Notes: a model not told the origin generated them from the letters alone. Shown: positions 1 to 8,594, numbered from the stretch's first letter. The stretch is 64,000 nucleotides of DNA from Methylocystis sp. MJC1 (GCF_026427715.1 NZ_CP107558.1:3317001-3381000); one strand, 5' to 3'. Made by a program: numbers and translations.

Positions 1-215
1 GAGCCGCGCAAAGGAGTCTGATTGACGAGCGTGAACGTTCCCTCTCCAAGAATCGCGCCCGCGTAAACGCCGGCATAGCCCCCCTGCCAGCTAAAGACCG
101 GTGGCGGCGGCGGAGGCGGCGGCTCCTTGGTTTTCGGAAGGTCGGCCGCCGTCGCCGCCGTTGCGATCACGGAAGCGGTCGCAAGGACCAGATAGGAAGC
201 AATGTTCTTTTTCAT
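1..215 (-). CDS. Outer-membrane beta-barrel protein, 5' part only
   Basis: The gene starts at 215 and runs off the left edge, so only about 71 residues are visible. They show a Sec signal peptide (MKKNIASYLVLATAS...) cleaved near the ATAADLP segment, then a run of eight prolines, then W-x-G-x-Y-A-G-V-Y-A-G. That last pattern opens the barrel of Omp25/Omp31-type proteins. The complete barrel gene at 33201-34121 has the same layout, so the two are probably paralogues. The start lies 40 bases after the stop of the TonB receptor on the same strand, so the two are probably co-transcribed. Function is inferred only as an outer-membrane porin-like or structural protein. Confidence 0.75.
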   Translation of the reverse strand, partial: MKKNIASYLVLATASVIATAATAADLPKTKEPPPPPPPPVFSWQGGYAGVYAGAILGEGTFTLVNQTPLRG

Positions 216-254
216 CCCAACACTCCTCAATTTGTAGCAGCGCAAAGCCGTTTC

Positions 255-2726
255 TCAATAGAGCTTGATGCGCAGAGTCGCGCCGAAGGTGCGCGGGTTG
301 TAGGCGTCGAAGGTGACGGTGGAGGGCGTCGGCGTGAGGCCCGTAGAAGCGATCGTTTGTGCGACGATGATGCGCTCGTTGAGGAGATTGCGGACCCAGA
401 GATTGAAGCTGTAAACGTCGTCGTCGGTCTTCAGACCGACGCCCGCGTTCCAGACCGCGTAAGCCGGCATGAACAGCGGATAGACGGAAAGCGGATTGGA
501 AAGTTGCGTCCGCGCCCGCCAGGCGGCATTGGAATAGCTGAAGAGCGTCACCGGCCCCGCGTATCCGGCGTCGCGGAAGATCGAGCCAAGCGGATATTCG
601 TGATTGAAGCCGAGGTTGAAGGAGAACGGCGCAACAGGATTGTTGCCCGAAACGCCGCCGGTGATGCTGTGTCCCGAGAGGCTCATATAGGCCGGCGCCG
701 CCACGCCGCCGATATTGCTCGAGACCGGCCACAGGAATTCCGGCGACGGCGACGCCTTGGGGTAATCGACATATTGGGCGTTGGTATAGGCGCCCGAGAA
801 GGTCAACCATAGGCGATCGATCGGGCTCCAGCGGCCGTCGATTTCGAAACCGCGCAGACGCACATGGCCGATGTTGCCGAGATAGTTCTTGCGAATGGGC
901 ACGCCGGAGACGTCGGTGTAGTCCGTATTCACGAGCACCGATTGGAAGTTGTAAATATCATTCCAATAGGCGTTAGCGTTGAGGATGAGTCGGTTGTCGA
1001 ACCAGTTTGTCTTGACGCCGATTTCATAGTCCCATGAGACTTCCGGCTTGGTGATGACGGGCTGCCACGCCTGGAAAACGCCTGTGCTGTTGAGAATCGG
1101 CAAGGCCTGGGTGTTGACCGCGCCGGATTTTTCGCCGCGCGCCACCGAGCCATAGGTCATGACGTTTTCGTTGAGGCGATAGGAGGGATTGATGAGTCCC
1201 GAGATCGAATTGACGCGTTTCTGCTGTCCGCCCGTGTCAAAGAACGACGTGCCGCCGGTCGCCTGCCTGACTGCGGCGAGCTGCGTCAGGCTGGAAAGAC
1301 CCTGAATCCAGCCGAAATCAGATCCTTCACGTATCTCGTAAGTGTCGCGCAACCCGGCCGTCAGCGCCCATTTTTCGTCGATGTGCCAAGTGCCTTGGCC
1401 GAACGCCGCCGTGCTGAAGGTGCGCGCGACGCCGTCGTTGCGATAGGAGAGGCCCCAGAGATTATAGGGGTTGGCGTTGAAGTTATTTGCAAACCACTGG
1501 CTCGCCTGTGAACCGAAGTCGACGTGGTTATACGACCAGACATGTTCGTAGAGATTATAATTGCCGATCGTCCATTCGAATTCCTGGCCCTGCGGCGAAG
1601 CGAGTCGCGTTTCATGCGAGAACTGATCGACTTTCACGTCAAAGGCGTTGCTGCTGATGTCGGTCAGATTGTTGCCGGTCGAGTTGTTGGGATGCAGAAT
1701 GAATTGGCGCCAGGCGGAGACGCCAGTCAGCGTATTCTCGCCAAGGGTGTAGTTGAATTCGTTCGAAACGCCGGTCGTGCGCTGATCGAGCTTGCCCTGT
1801 CGCGTGAGATAAGGCTGGTAGGGATTAAACGTGAGGATCGGCGTGTGCAGGCGCGTCCACAGGTTTTGCGCATAGGTCTTCGCCAGAGCGCCGTTCGCCC
1901 ATAGCGGGAAGGAGTTTCCGGCGACACCACTGTAGTTGTTGTATTCATCGGAGCGCAGCCGATCGAAAATCAGGCGGTCGGTAAAGTTCTCGCCGACATA
2001 GAGCAGCTGCCCGCGAATGCCCCAGCGATTGTTGTCCAGGAGCTTCTGGCTGTTGAACTGATTGTTGATCCAGCCGTCGCCCCGATCGTAATAGAGCGTC
2101 ACGCGATAAGCGAGCTTATCGTCGATGATGGGACCGGTGATATTGAGCTTCTGCGTCACGCGATTATAGGCGCCGATGGTCGTTTCGGACGTCGCCGAGC
2201 GCGCGAAGGATGGCAATTGCGTGCGGATGACGACGGCGCCGACCGTGGTGTTTTTGCCGAGCAGAGTGCCTTGCGGGCCGCGCGCAACCTCGAGCGACTG
2301 GAGATCGACGAAATCGGCCCATTGGAAGCCGACGTGGGTATAAAAGACATTATCGACGATGAGGCCCACCGCCGACTCGGACCCGTCGGCGCCCCCGGAG
2401 ATGCCGGAAATGCCGCGAATGGACATGGCCGAAGTGCGCGGATTGTTGATCGAGGGCACGAAATTCGGGACTTTCTGAGCGAAGTCCTGCAAGCGCTCGA
2501 GACGCTCTCTCTCCTGCGTCTTGGCGCCCACCACGCTAACGGGCAGCGGCACGTCCTGCGCCTTTTCCTCGCGCTGGCGCGCCGTGACCTTTACCTCCTC
2601 GACTTGCGCATCCTCGGCTCGGGCGCCGTCGGCGGGAAGGAGCGCTGCGAAGGCGCCAAGTGACAGCGGCGCCAGCGCGGCGCTGGAGAGAAGCATCTTA
2701 CGAAACGCTGAGCCGTTACGGCGCAT
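255..2726 (-). CDS. TonB-dependent receptor
   Basis: An outer-membrane active transporter of about 823 residues: a signal peptide ending near AEDAQ, an N-terminal plug with the VEEVKVTAR stretch (TonB-box-like) and the plug signature VARGPQGTLLGKNTTVGAV, then a long barrel ending in the aromatic residue Tyr (RIKLY). Length fits the family. ATG at 2726 is preferred; an in-frame GTG at 2738 would add four residues. No FecI/FecR pair and no siderophore gene lie nearby, so the ligand is unknown. It follows the nine-gene redox cluster but is separated from it by a strong hairpin (2887-2918) and has its own upstream inverted repeat. It may import a ligand or metal for that system; this is inference from position only. 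Confidence 0.9.
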   Translation of the reverse strand: MRRNGSAFRKMLLSSAALAPLSLGAFAALLPADGARAEDAQVEEVKVTARQREEKAQDVPLPVSVVGAKTQERERLERLQDFAQKVPNFVPSINNPRTSAMSIRGISGISGGADGSESAVGLIVDNVFYTHVGFQWADFVDLQSLEVARGPQGTLLGKNTTVGAVVIRTQLPSFARSATSETTIGAYNRVTQKLNITGPIIDDKLAYRVTLYYDRGDGWINNQFNSQKLLDNNRWGIRGQLLYVGENFTDRLIFDRLRSDEYNNYSGVAGNSFPLWANGALAKTYAQNLWTRLHTPILTFNPYQPYLTRQGKLDQRTTGVSNEFNYTLGENTLTGVSAWRQFILHPNNSTGNNLTDISSNAFDVKVDQFSHETRLASPQGQEFEWTIGNYNLYEHVWSYNHVDFGSQASQWFANNFNANPYNLWGLSYRNDGVARTFSTAAFGQGTWHIDEKWALTAGLRDTYEIREGSDFGWIQGLSSLTQLAAVRQATGGTSFFDTGGQQKRVNSISGLINPSYRLNENVMTYGSVARGEKSGAVNTQALPILNSTGVFQAWQPVITKPEVSWDYEIGVKTNWFDNRLILNANAYWNDIYNFQSVLVNTDYTDVSGVPIRKNYLGNIGHVRLRGFEIDGRWSPIDRLWLTFSGAYTNAQYVDYPKASPSPEFLWPVSSNIGGVAAPAYMSLSGHSITGGVSGNNPVAPFSFNLGFNHEYPLGSIFRDAGYAGPVTLFSYSNAAWRARTQLSNPLSVYPLFMPAYAVWNAGVGLKTDDDVYSFNLWVRNLLNERIIVAQTIASTGLTPTPSTVTFDAYNPRTFGATLRIKLY

Positions 2727-2748
2727 TGTGACACCCACCCGTTTTTAA

Positions 2749-2764
2749 TTAGTATATCTACTAA
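2749..2764. promoter_or_regulatory. Inverted repeat upstream of the TonB receptor
   Basis: TTAGTA-TATC-TACTAA is a perfect 6-bp inverted repeat in an AT-rich patch 23 bases before the receptor start. Another related half-site (CTAAGTATAC) follows at once. Its place near the start suggests an operator or promoter element; the regulator is unknown. Confidence 0.4.
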
Positions 2765-2886
2765 CTAAGTATACTTCTCTGAGGCGGTCAAGCTGACAAT
2801 CGCTCGCCAGCCGCTTCTCTGCGCCGGCGCGCGGCCAATATCGCTGGATGTTGCAAAACGGCAACAAAGCATTGGCTAAAGCAAAT

Positions 2887-2918
2887 ATGGCCGCGATCCT
2901 CGAAGGGATCGCGGCCAT
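2887..2918 (-). terminator. Terminator hairpin at the end of the redox cluster
   Basis: A perfect 13-bp stem (ATGGCCGCGATCC with its complement) and a 6-base loop lie 69 bases after the cytochrome b561 stop. On the minus strand it is followed by ATTTGCTTT rather than a clean T run. It probably separates the cluster from the TonB receptor. Confidence 0.6.
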
Positions 2919-2986
2919 GTCAGCCACGCAGGAGAACGCGAGAGAACCTGCCTAGCTAATCCCTTGTTTGTGACTGTGGTTAAAGG

Positions 2987-3733
2987 TCAGAAAGCGGCAA
3001 CGTCGAGCTGCGCCGAGGGCGCAAAGTGAAGGCCGATCGCGAGCGTCGCGACGATCGCTATGAAAAGGAGAAAGGCGACCGCCCCGCGAGACGATCTCAG
3101 CGTTTCCTCGGCCGGAACCAAATGGCTCGGTTTATGTCCCGTCACCATGGCGCGAATAATCGGCTCCCGCATCACGACGACATGCGCGAGGACTGCGGTG
3201 ACATGCACGATAACCGCTGCGACAAGGACATAGAAAAGCTTGCGATGAAGCGACGTCAGTAGAAGGCTCGCCTCCTTGCTCACAAAAGGCGCGAGCGGAC
3301 CGGCATTGTATATTTCGTCGTCGCCGAAGAGGCCAAAGGCCGCCTGTGCGCCGAGCGACGCAAGCAGGGCCAGCACCATCAACGCGCCGAGCGGATTATG
3401 GCCCACATAACGGGTATGCCGCCCGCTCCCAACCGCGCTCACATAGTGCAACACCGCGCGCGGCCCTTTCAGAAAATTGGCGAAACGCGCATGTCTGGGG
3501 CCGATGAAGCCCCAAACAATGCGGAACGTCACCAAGACGATGACGGCGTAGCCAAAAAACAAATGCAGCGAGAAATAATCGGCGCCGAGCTTATTCGACA
3601 CATAGGCGCCGATGAAGGCGGCGACGAGGCTCCAATGGAAGAACCGTGTCGGCCAGTCCCAAACCTTACGATAAGTTCGCGTCTCGCTATAGGACTCGAC
3701 AGAAGAGAGACGGTCATTTTCGATGGTGGTCAT
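2987..3733 (-). CDS. Cytochrome b561-type membrane cytochrome
   Basis: A 248-residue integral membrane protein of the bacterial cytochrome b561 / hydrogenase-type b family (Ni/Fe-hydrogenase b, thiosulfate reductase b). It begins with the typical KVWDWPTRFFHW motif, which supplies a haem-ligand His, followed by LHLFFGY, HRKLFY and VHVTAVLAH in later helices, giving the pairs of His expected for two b haems. Four or five hydrophobic helices are visible. It is the last gene of a nine-gene run, 24 bases after the cytochrome c' gene. Proteins of this family pass electrons between the quinone pool and periplasmic c-type cytochromes, so it is the likely membrane link of this cluster. The partner is inferred. 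Confidence 0.85.
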   Translation of the reverse strand: MTTIENDRLSSVESYSETRTYRKVWDWPTRFFHWSLVAAFIGAYVSNKLGADYFSLHLFFGYAVIVLVTFRIVWGFIGPRHARFANFLKGPRAVLHYVSAVGSGRHTRYVGHNPLGALMVLALLASLGAQAAFGLFGDDEIYNAGPLAPFVSKEASLLLTSLHRKLFYVLVAAVIVHVTAVLAHVVVMREPIIRAMVTGHKPSHLVPAEETLRSSRGAVAFLLFIAIVATLAIGLHFAPSAQLDVAAF

Positions 3734-3757
3734 GTTGGCCTCGTCGCCGCTCGAGTT

Positions 3758-4252
3758 TTATTTGGCCTTATAGGTCTCGTGGCAGCCCTTGCAGTCTCCC
3801 GCGAGCGCCGCAACGGCGGCCTTGAAAGCGTCGGTGGCGCCTTTCTCTTTCGCATTGACTTCAACGAGCGCCTGGGCGTGCGTCTGGAAATCTTTCAGCT
3901 TCTTGTCGAAATCGGCGCGATTGCTCCAGACGTCGGCCTTGGCCTTGGATTCCGGCTCGCCAGGGTTCGAGCCTTCGGGAAAACCGTCTTCGACAATCGT
4001 CGAGAGGAAAGCGATTCTCGCGGCGCGTTTTGTCGCCTCGGCTTCGTCATAGGCGGCGGCGCCCTTCGAAACAGCCCCGAAATAGCGGAAGTTATTGCCG
4101 ATCAAGAGGAAGCCGGCCTTGCGGTTCTCGACGGCCTGCTTGCCCGGCGCGGGCGCGTTCTGCGCCTGAGCGCCAGCCACAATGGCGACGCTCACGAGAG
4201 CAACGACGCCGGCGATCGTGAGCGGCGCAGCGCGGTGAGATAGACGAGACAT
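3758..4252 (-). CDS. Cytochrome c' family protein
   Basis: A periplasmic four-helix-bundle cytochrome of 164 residues. A signal peptide ends near AGAQAQN, and the single haem c site CKGCH sits at residues 154-158, six residues from the end, as in cytochromes c'/c556. The first helix (ENRKAGFLLIGNNF) has no methionine where low-spin relatives carry their sixth ligand. A five-coordinate, high-spin haem is therefore likely (inference). The start at 4252 is chosen because it begins the signal peptide; a longer frame to 4357 would run into the peroxiredoxin gene. The downstream neighbour is cytochrome b561. Cytochromes c' commonly bind NO or donate electrons; the role here is unknown. Confidence 0.85.
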   Translation of the reverse strand: MSRLSHRAAPLTIAGVVALVSVAIVAGAQAQNAPAPGKQAVENRKAGFLLIGNNFRYFGAVSKGAAAYDEAEATKRAARIAFLSTIVEDGFPEGSNPGEPESKAKADVWSNRADFDKKLKDFQTHAQALVEVNAKEKGATDAFKAAVAALAGDCKGCHETYKAK

Positions 4253-4301
4253 ATGCAACGAACTCCATTTGCGATGGGAAACAGTGGTGGAAACAGCCGG
4301 C

Positions 4302-4856
4302 TTATGGCTTGTGTTCTTCACGCCATTTGCGAACGAACTCGAGCGTGCTCTCGACATGCCGGCTCGGGTTGGAGTCGGTCAGCGAGAAAGCGACTTTTCC
4401 GTCGGGCAGGATCACATAAGAGATTCGATCGGCGACCGTATCTCCCGAGGCGCTCGGCTTGAGGCGCTTGGCGTCATAGGCGTTGATCACCTTGAAGGCC
4501 GGGTCCGCCGCAACGGGAAATTTGTCGCGACACTCTTTCGTCGAGAACTCGCGCTGGGTCTCGATCGTGTCGCTCGATACGCCGATGAGAGACGCGCCGG
4601 CAGCGGCAAAACTGTCGTAGCTCTCGGCGAATTCATGCGCTTCGATCGTGCAGCCGCGCGTGAATGATTTTGGATAGAAGTAGAGGACGACGGGCCCCTT
4701 CTTCAGCGCCTCCGTGAGAGAGAAGTTGAAATCCTTGCCGCCGATCGCCGCTTGCGCGGCGAAGTCCGGCGCCGCGTCGCCAGGCCTTAGCGAGGCGTTG
4801 GCCGCGCTGGCCGACAAGGCGAGAAACAGCGAAATGATGACGCTCTTGATGCTCAT
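4302..4856 (-). CDS. Exported peroxiredoxin (AhpC/TSA, BCP-like)
   Basis: A 184-residue peroxiredoxin with a Sec signal peptide (about 22 residues), which is unusual since most BCP-type enzymes are cytosolic. The peroxidatic Cys69 sits in FTRGCT, close to the family pattern T-P-G-C-T but with Arg in place of Pro. No Cys lies five residues later as in two-cysteine BCPs. Cys109 (TKECRDKF) is the only other clear candidate to resolve the disulfide. The gene lies 49 bases before the cytochrome c' gene and 17 bases after the rhodanese-like gene. It may remove peroxide formed by the redox proteins of this cluster (inference). Confidence 0.85.
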   Translation of the reverse strand: MSIKSVIISLFLALSASAANASLRPGDAAPDFAAQAAIGGKDFNFSLTEALKKGPVVLYFYPKSFTRGCTIEAHEFAESYDSFAAAGASLIGVSSDTIETQREFSTKECRDKFPVAADPAFKVINAYDAKRLKPSASGDTVADRISYVILPDGKVAFSLTDSNPSRHVESTLEFVRKWREEHKP

Positions 4857-4873
4857 TTCGACCAGCCTCTTTC

Positions 4874-5410
4874 CTATTTTGCCTGTTGCGCGGGTGCCGC
4901 CGTAGCCGTTTGCGTGGCGCTGGGCGCGGCTGCGCTCTGCGCGGGCGGCGCGATCTTCAAGAGGGAGCCGCCCTCATCTTCGTAATCGCGCACGCCAATG
5001 GCGCCGACAACGTGGAACCCATAAGACGAAAGGAGGTCGCCCACAGCGCCGGCGCGATGCGCGCGGTTTGAAACGACGACGATCAAGCGATCGCGGGGAA
5101 TATAGGCGAGGCTATTCTGCACTTCTTTGGTCTGAATGCTGAGATAGACAGGAAAGCCCCCCACTTTCGTAAGCTCATCGGGCCGGCGCACATCGAGCAC
5201 AAGAAATTGCTCGGGGCGCGAAGCGAGGGAATCGAATGCCGCGCGGTTGAGGCGTAGCGTCTTATAGGTATAGGCAGGGTCGTTTGCGGGCGTAACAGGC
5301 GCAGGGCTCGCTGCTGCGGGTTGCGACGCGGCCGCTGGGGCTGGAGGAGTATCCGCGGCCAAAGCCGTGGTTGCCGCCAACAGTGAAGCAAGAAAAAGCA
5401 GTGTCTTCAT
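4874..5410 (-). CDS. Exported rhodanese-like protein without catalytic Cys
   Basis: 178 residues: a signal peptide (about 19 residues), a Pro/Ala-rich linker (20-45), then one rhodanese domain (50-150) with the VLDVRRPDEL motif at 71-80. The active-site loop reads VVVSNRAHRAG, so Ser114 stands where sulfurtransferases have Cys. Thiosulfate sulfurtransferase chemistry is therefore not expected, and the domain is more likely a binding or regulatory module. The C-terminus is a second Ala/Gln-rich tail. It sits in the middle of the nine-gene cluster with short gaps on both sides. Confidence 0.8.
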   Translation of the reverse strand: MKTLLFLASLLAATTALAADTPPAPAAASQPAAASPAPVTPANDPAYTYKTLRLNRAAFDSLASRPEQFLVLDVRRPDELTKVGGFPVYLSIQTKEVQNSLAYIPRDRLIVVVSNRAHRAGAVGDLLSSYGFHVVGAIGVRDYEDEGGSLLKIAPPAQSAAAPSATQTATAAPAQQAK

Positions 5411-5434
5411 GACTTGTTTCCTTCGGAAGCTCTG

Positions 5435-6325
5435 TCAGCCGCGCAGATGGGCGTTGAAGAAATCGATGGTGCGTCCCCAGGCGAGTTTCGCCGCAGCCTC
5501 GTCGTAGCGAGGCGTCGTGTCATTGTTGAAGCCGTGCTGCACGCCGGGATAGATGAAGGCCTCATAGGAGATCTTCGCGTCTTTCAGCGCCGCCTCATAT
5601 GCGGGCCAGCCAGCGTTGATGCGATCGTCATTGCCGGCGTAATGGAGCAGCAGAGGCGCCTTGATGTTCTTGACGTCCTCCGCCTTCGGCTGTCCGCCGT
5701 AGAAAGGCACGGCCGCGGCAAGGTAGGGAGTTTTTGTCGCCAGGAAATTGGAGACGCCGCCGCCGTAGCAGAAGCCTACGACGCCGACCTTGCCATTGCC
5801 GTCCGGCAGCTCCTTGAGCGCCGAAACCGCTGCAATGAAATCCTTGCGGGTCTTTTCCTGATCGAGTTTTTGGAAGAGCTCACGCGCTTTATCTTCATCG
5901 CCGGGGTAGCCGCCGAGCGGCGCGAGCCCGTCGGGCGCAAAGGCGATGAAATTGGCAAGCGCCAGGCGGCGCGCAATATCTTCGATGTGCGGATTAAGCC
6001 CGCGGTTCTCGTGCACGACGAGAACAACAGGGAGCTTGCCCGTAGATTTCGCCGGCTTTACGAGATAGCCCTTCACCGTCCCGTTGCCTTCCGGAGAAGG
6101 ATATTCGACCGTCTGCCCCACGATGCGGGAGTCGTCCTTCTTGACCTGTTCGGCTTCGGCGAAGCGTGGGCTCAAAGCGTCGAGCGTCGCCGCTGCGCCA
6201 GCGGCTCCAAGGCCCAGCCTGCCGACGCGGTCGAGGAAACCGCGTCGATCGATGTCGCCGTGGACGTAAAGATCGAATGACTTCAGGACCTCGGGACTGA
6301 AGTCCTTTGCCGTCTTGCGAGTCAT
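5435..6325 (-). CDS. Exported dienelactone hydrolase family protein
   Basis: An alpha/beta hydrolase of 296 residues. A twin-arginine-like leader is visible (DRRGFLDRVG at 26-35 followed by an Ala/Gly-rich stretch), so export is likely, unlike classic cytosolic carboxymethylenebutenolidase. The Cys-Asp-His triad is present: Cys186 in GFCYGGG, Asp233 or Asp234 in GNDDR, and His264 in GVQHGF; Glu106 in VHENRG is also conserved. The start at 6325 has an AGGGAA ribosome site eight bases upstream; a longer frame reaches 6439 but overlaps the neighbouring cytochrome. It may hydrolyse a lactone or ester substrate of the cluster; the substrate is unknown. Confidence 0.85.
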   Translation of the reverse strand: MTRKTAKDFSPEVLKSFDLYVHGDIDRRGFLDRVGRLGLGAAGAAATLDALSPRFAEAEQVKKDDSRIVGQTVEYPSPEGNGTVKGYLVKPAKSTGKLPVVLVVHENRGLNPHIEDIARRLALANFIAFAPDGLAPLGGYPGDEDKARELFQKLDQEKTRKDFIAAVSALKELPDGNGKVGVVGFCYGGGVSNFLATKTPYLAAAVPFYGGQPKAEDVKNIKAPLLLHYAGNDDRINAGWPAYEAALKDAKISYEAFIYPGVQHGFNNDTTPRYDEAAAKLAWGRTIDFFNAHLRG

Positions 6326-6353
6326 ATTGTTCCCTTTGGCGTTGGGTGAAAAT

Positions 6354-6767
6354 TCAGCGCGCCAGGCGCGGCTTGTAGATATCGTGACAGGATTTGCAGA
6401 GATCGGGGGCGCCGCGCGCAGCGGCGGCCGCCGCATCAAAGTCGTTGCCGTCGACGCTCGCGATCACGTCGCTAATCAGCTTCACGCCTTTGCGCGAAAT
6501 CTCGACCGCATCGGCGGCGTCCTTTTTCTTGAAATAGGACTCGGTATATTTGAAGCCGTCGAGCAGCACCTGCGCGTCTTCTTTCGCCGCATCGGCGTTC
6601 TTGGCAGTGATGTCGGGCTCGAAATATTTGACCGTCTTTTCCAGATCGCGCATCAAATCATTGTCGTAATCGCGCAGATCGATTGCCGCGATGACAGGCG
6701 CGCTGAAGAGAACAGCGACGCAGGCAATCATAAGGTCGACGCGCAGGGTTTTCAGAAACTCGATCAT
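6354..6767 (-). CDS. Small periplasmic cytochrome c (c'/c556-like)
   Basis: 137 residues with an N-terminal signal or anchor (MIEFLKTLRVDLMIACVAVLF) and one CKSCH haem site at 124-128, close to the C-terminus, as in four-helix cytochromes of the c' class. Met39 in the first helix could be the sixth ligand, which would make it c556-like, in contrast to the cytochrome c' gene at 3758. The start overlaps the cupredoxin stop by four bases, so the two are translationally coupled. It is a likely electron partner of that copper protein (inference). Confidence 0.8.
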   Translation of the reverse strand: MIEFLKTLRVDLMIACVAVLFSAPVIAAIDLRDYDNDLMRDLEKTVKYFEPDITAKNADAAKEDAQVLLDGFKYTESYFKKKDAADAVEISRKGVKLISDVIASVDGNDFDAAAAAARGAPDLCKSCHDIYKPRLAR

Positions 6768-7108
6768 TTTGCCACCGTGATTTTCCCTCTCATGCCCGAG
6801 TGCAGGTCGCAGAAATAAACGGCATCACCCGGGGTCGAGAGCACGACCGCAAAGGTCTCACCCTCGTCGAGCTGTTCCCTGGAACGAAAGGTCTCGCCAT
6901 TCGGCGCTTCGAGGACAACCGAATGCGGAATCTGGTCGTTGTTGGTGAATTCGATCCGGTCTCCTGCTTTCACGCTGATCGTCGGCGGATCGAATGCATA
7001 ATGTTCGATAGCGATCTTTGTCGGAGCGCCTTGCGCCCCGGCTGCGGAAGGACTGGCGGCGACCGCCAGTCCCATGATGAGGAAAAAAAATCCGCGACCT
7101 GGCAGCAT
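6764..7108 (-). CDS. Cupredoxin (plastocyanin/amicyanin-like)
   Basis: A type 1 copper protein of 114 residues with a signal peptide (about 26 residues). All four copper ligands can be seen: His62 in QIPHSV, and Cys100, His103 and Met106 in the C-terminal loop FCDLHSGM. It is expected to carry single electrons in the periplasm. It lies 10 bases after the DUF1501 stop and overlaps the following cytochrome gene, so it belongs to the same transcript. The mix of a blue copper protein, c-type cytochromes and cytochrome b561 is the main reason to read the cluster as an electron-transfer system. Confidence 0.9.
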   Translation of the reverse strand: MLPGRGFFFLIMGLAVAASPSAAGAQGAPTKIAIEHYAFDPPTISVKAGDRIEFTNNDQIPHSVVLEAPNGETFRSREQLDEGETFAVVLSTPGDAVYFCDLHSGMRGKITVAK

Positions 7109-7118
7109 AAAGCGACGC

Positions 7119-8573
7119 CTAGGTGAGGATGTCTTTGACGACCTTGCCGTAAACGACCGTTGGCCTTTCGGCGCGGCCGGCGCGCAAGTAGATCGTCTTC
7201 AGGTGATCGAGACCGAGAAGCTGGAGCACTGTCGCGTGGACGTCATAGGTGTCCACCGGATTCTCAACCGTCTTCAAACCAATCTCGTCGGTCTGGCCAT
7301 AGGTGAAGCCATGCTTCAGGCCGCCGCCAGCGAGCCATTGCGTATAGCCCCACGGATTATGGTCGCGCCCGTCGCCGCTCTGGCCATAGGAGGTGCGGCC
7401 GAATTCCGACGTCCAGATGACGAGCGTCTGATCCAGCAGGCCGCGCGACTCAAGATCGGCCAAGAGCGCGCCGATCGGCTTGTCCACTGCTCTGACATGC
7501 AGGCTGTGGTTCTTTTCGAGTTGGCGATGCGCGTCCCAGTTCGAGTCGTCGCCGACGCCCGAGCCTTCGATCGGCCCCGACACAACCTGGATGAAGCGCA
7601 CGCCGCGCTCGACGAGGCGACGCGCGCGCAGAAGCACGGTGCCATAGTCCTTCGTGGCGTCTTCATTGAGGCCGTAAGCCGCTTTGGTGGCGTCGGTCTC
7701 CTTGGAGAGATCCACAGCCTCCGGCGCCGTCGCTTCCATGCGATAAGCGAGATCATAGGAGCGCGTGCGCGCCTCGAGCTCGGTGTCCTCTGGACGCGAG
7801 GCCCCGCGCAGATCGTTGAGCTTCTTCAGCAGATCGAGGCTTTCGCGCTGCTGCTGCAAGCCGATGAGATCCGGCGGCGCCTGATGCAGGATGGGTTGCG
7901 CGCCGGGACGGAAGGCCGTGCCCTGATAGATCGCCGGAAGGAAGCCGGAACTCCAGTTCACGGAGCCCGCACGCGGCTCGCGCTTGCCGCTGTAAAGCAC
8001 GACATAGGGCGGAAGATCGGGATTGGCGGAGCCGAGCGCATAGGTGACCCAGGCGCCGAGCGACGGACGGCCCGGCGAGAGATCGCCCGTGTTCAGCTTC
8101 AGGATCGAGATGTCATGCGTTGCGCCGACGGTGACGCTGGATTTGATGAAGGTAAGCTTATCGGCATGCTGCGCGATATTGGGGACCCAGTCTGAGAACC
8201 AGGCGCCGCTCTGGCCATATTGCTTCCAGCTGCGGTTGGTGGCGAAGAGCTTGCCGACGCCGCCCTGGGTCGAGGTCTTGATGCCCTTGAGGAAGGATTC
8301 CGGCACTTCTTGCCCCGCGAGGCGCACGAGCTCCGGCTTGTAGTCGAAGAGATCGAGCGTCGACGGCGCGCCGTCCATGTGAAGCCAGATGACCGATTTC
8401 ACTTTCGGCTCGAAATGCGGGGCCTTCGGCGCCAGCGGGTCGACGAAACTGGCGGCGTTGGCGTCGGGGACGCCGAACCAGCCGCCGCCCGGCATCATGC
8501 CGCTGACGGCGTAGCCACCCAGACCATAAGCGGCGCTGCGCAGCCAGTCGCGACGAGAGGTCTTGATCAACAT
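7119..8573 (-). CDS. DUF1501 family protein, Tat-exported
   Basis: 484 residues. A twin-arginine motif (SRRDWL, residues 6-11) and a Gly/Ala-rich leader show export of a folded protein. The body begins VIWLHMDGAPSTLDLFDYKP, the DUF1501 signature, and later carries WTSEFGRTSYGQSGDGRDHN, a metal-site-like segment of the alkaline-phosphatase/sulfatase fold. In planctomycetes and related bacteria DUF1501 genes usually follow DUF1549/DUF1553 genes, as here with a 21-base gap. The biochemical role of the pair is not established. Its presence in an alphaproteobacterium next to copper and haem proteins is the striking point. Confidence 0.9.
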   Translation of the reverse strand: MLIKTSRRDWLRSAAYGLGGYAVSGMMPGGGWFGVPDANAASFVDPLAPKAPHFEPKVKSVIWLHMDGAPSTLDLFDYKPELVRLAGQEVPESFLKGIKTSTQGGVGKLFATNRSWKQYGQSGAWFSDWVPNIAQHADKLTFIKSSVTVGATHDISILKLNTGDLSPGRPSLGAWVTYALGSANPDLPPYVVLYSGKREPRAGSVNWSSGFLPAIYQGTAFRPGAQPILHQAPPDLIGLQQQRESLDLLKKLNDLRGASRPEDTELEARTRSYDLAYRMEATAPEAVDLSKETDATKAAYGLNEDATKDYGTVLLRARRLVERGVRFIQVVSGPIEGSGVGDDSNWDAHRQLEKNHSLHVRAVDKPIGALLADLESRGLLDQTLVIWTSEFGRTSYGQSGDGRDHNPWGYTQWLAGGGLKHGFTYGQTDEIGLKTVENPVDTYDVHATVLQLLGLDHLKTIYLRAGRAERPTVVYGKVVKDILT

Positions 8574-8594
8574 GACGAAGTTCCTTTCGAAGGA

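Noticed and set aside
2745..2927. 60-codon minus-strand frame upstream of the TonB receptor
   Set aside because: It spans the terminator hairpin and the inverted repeat and has no protein-like features.
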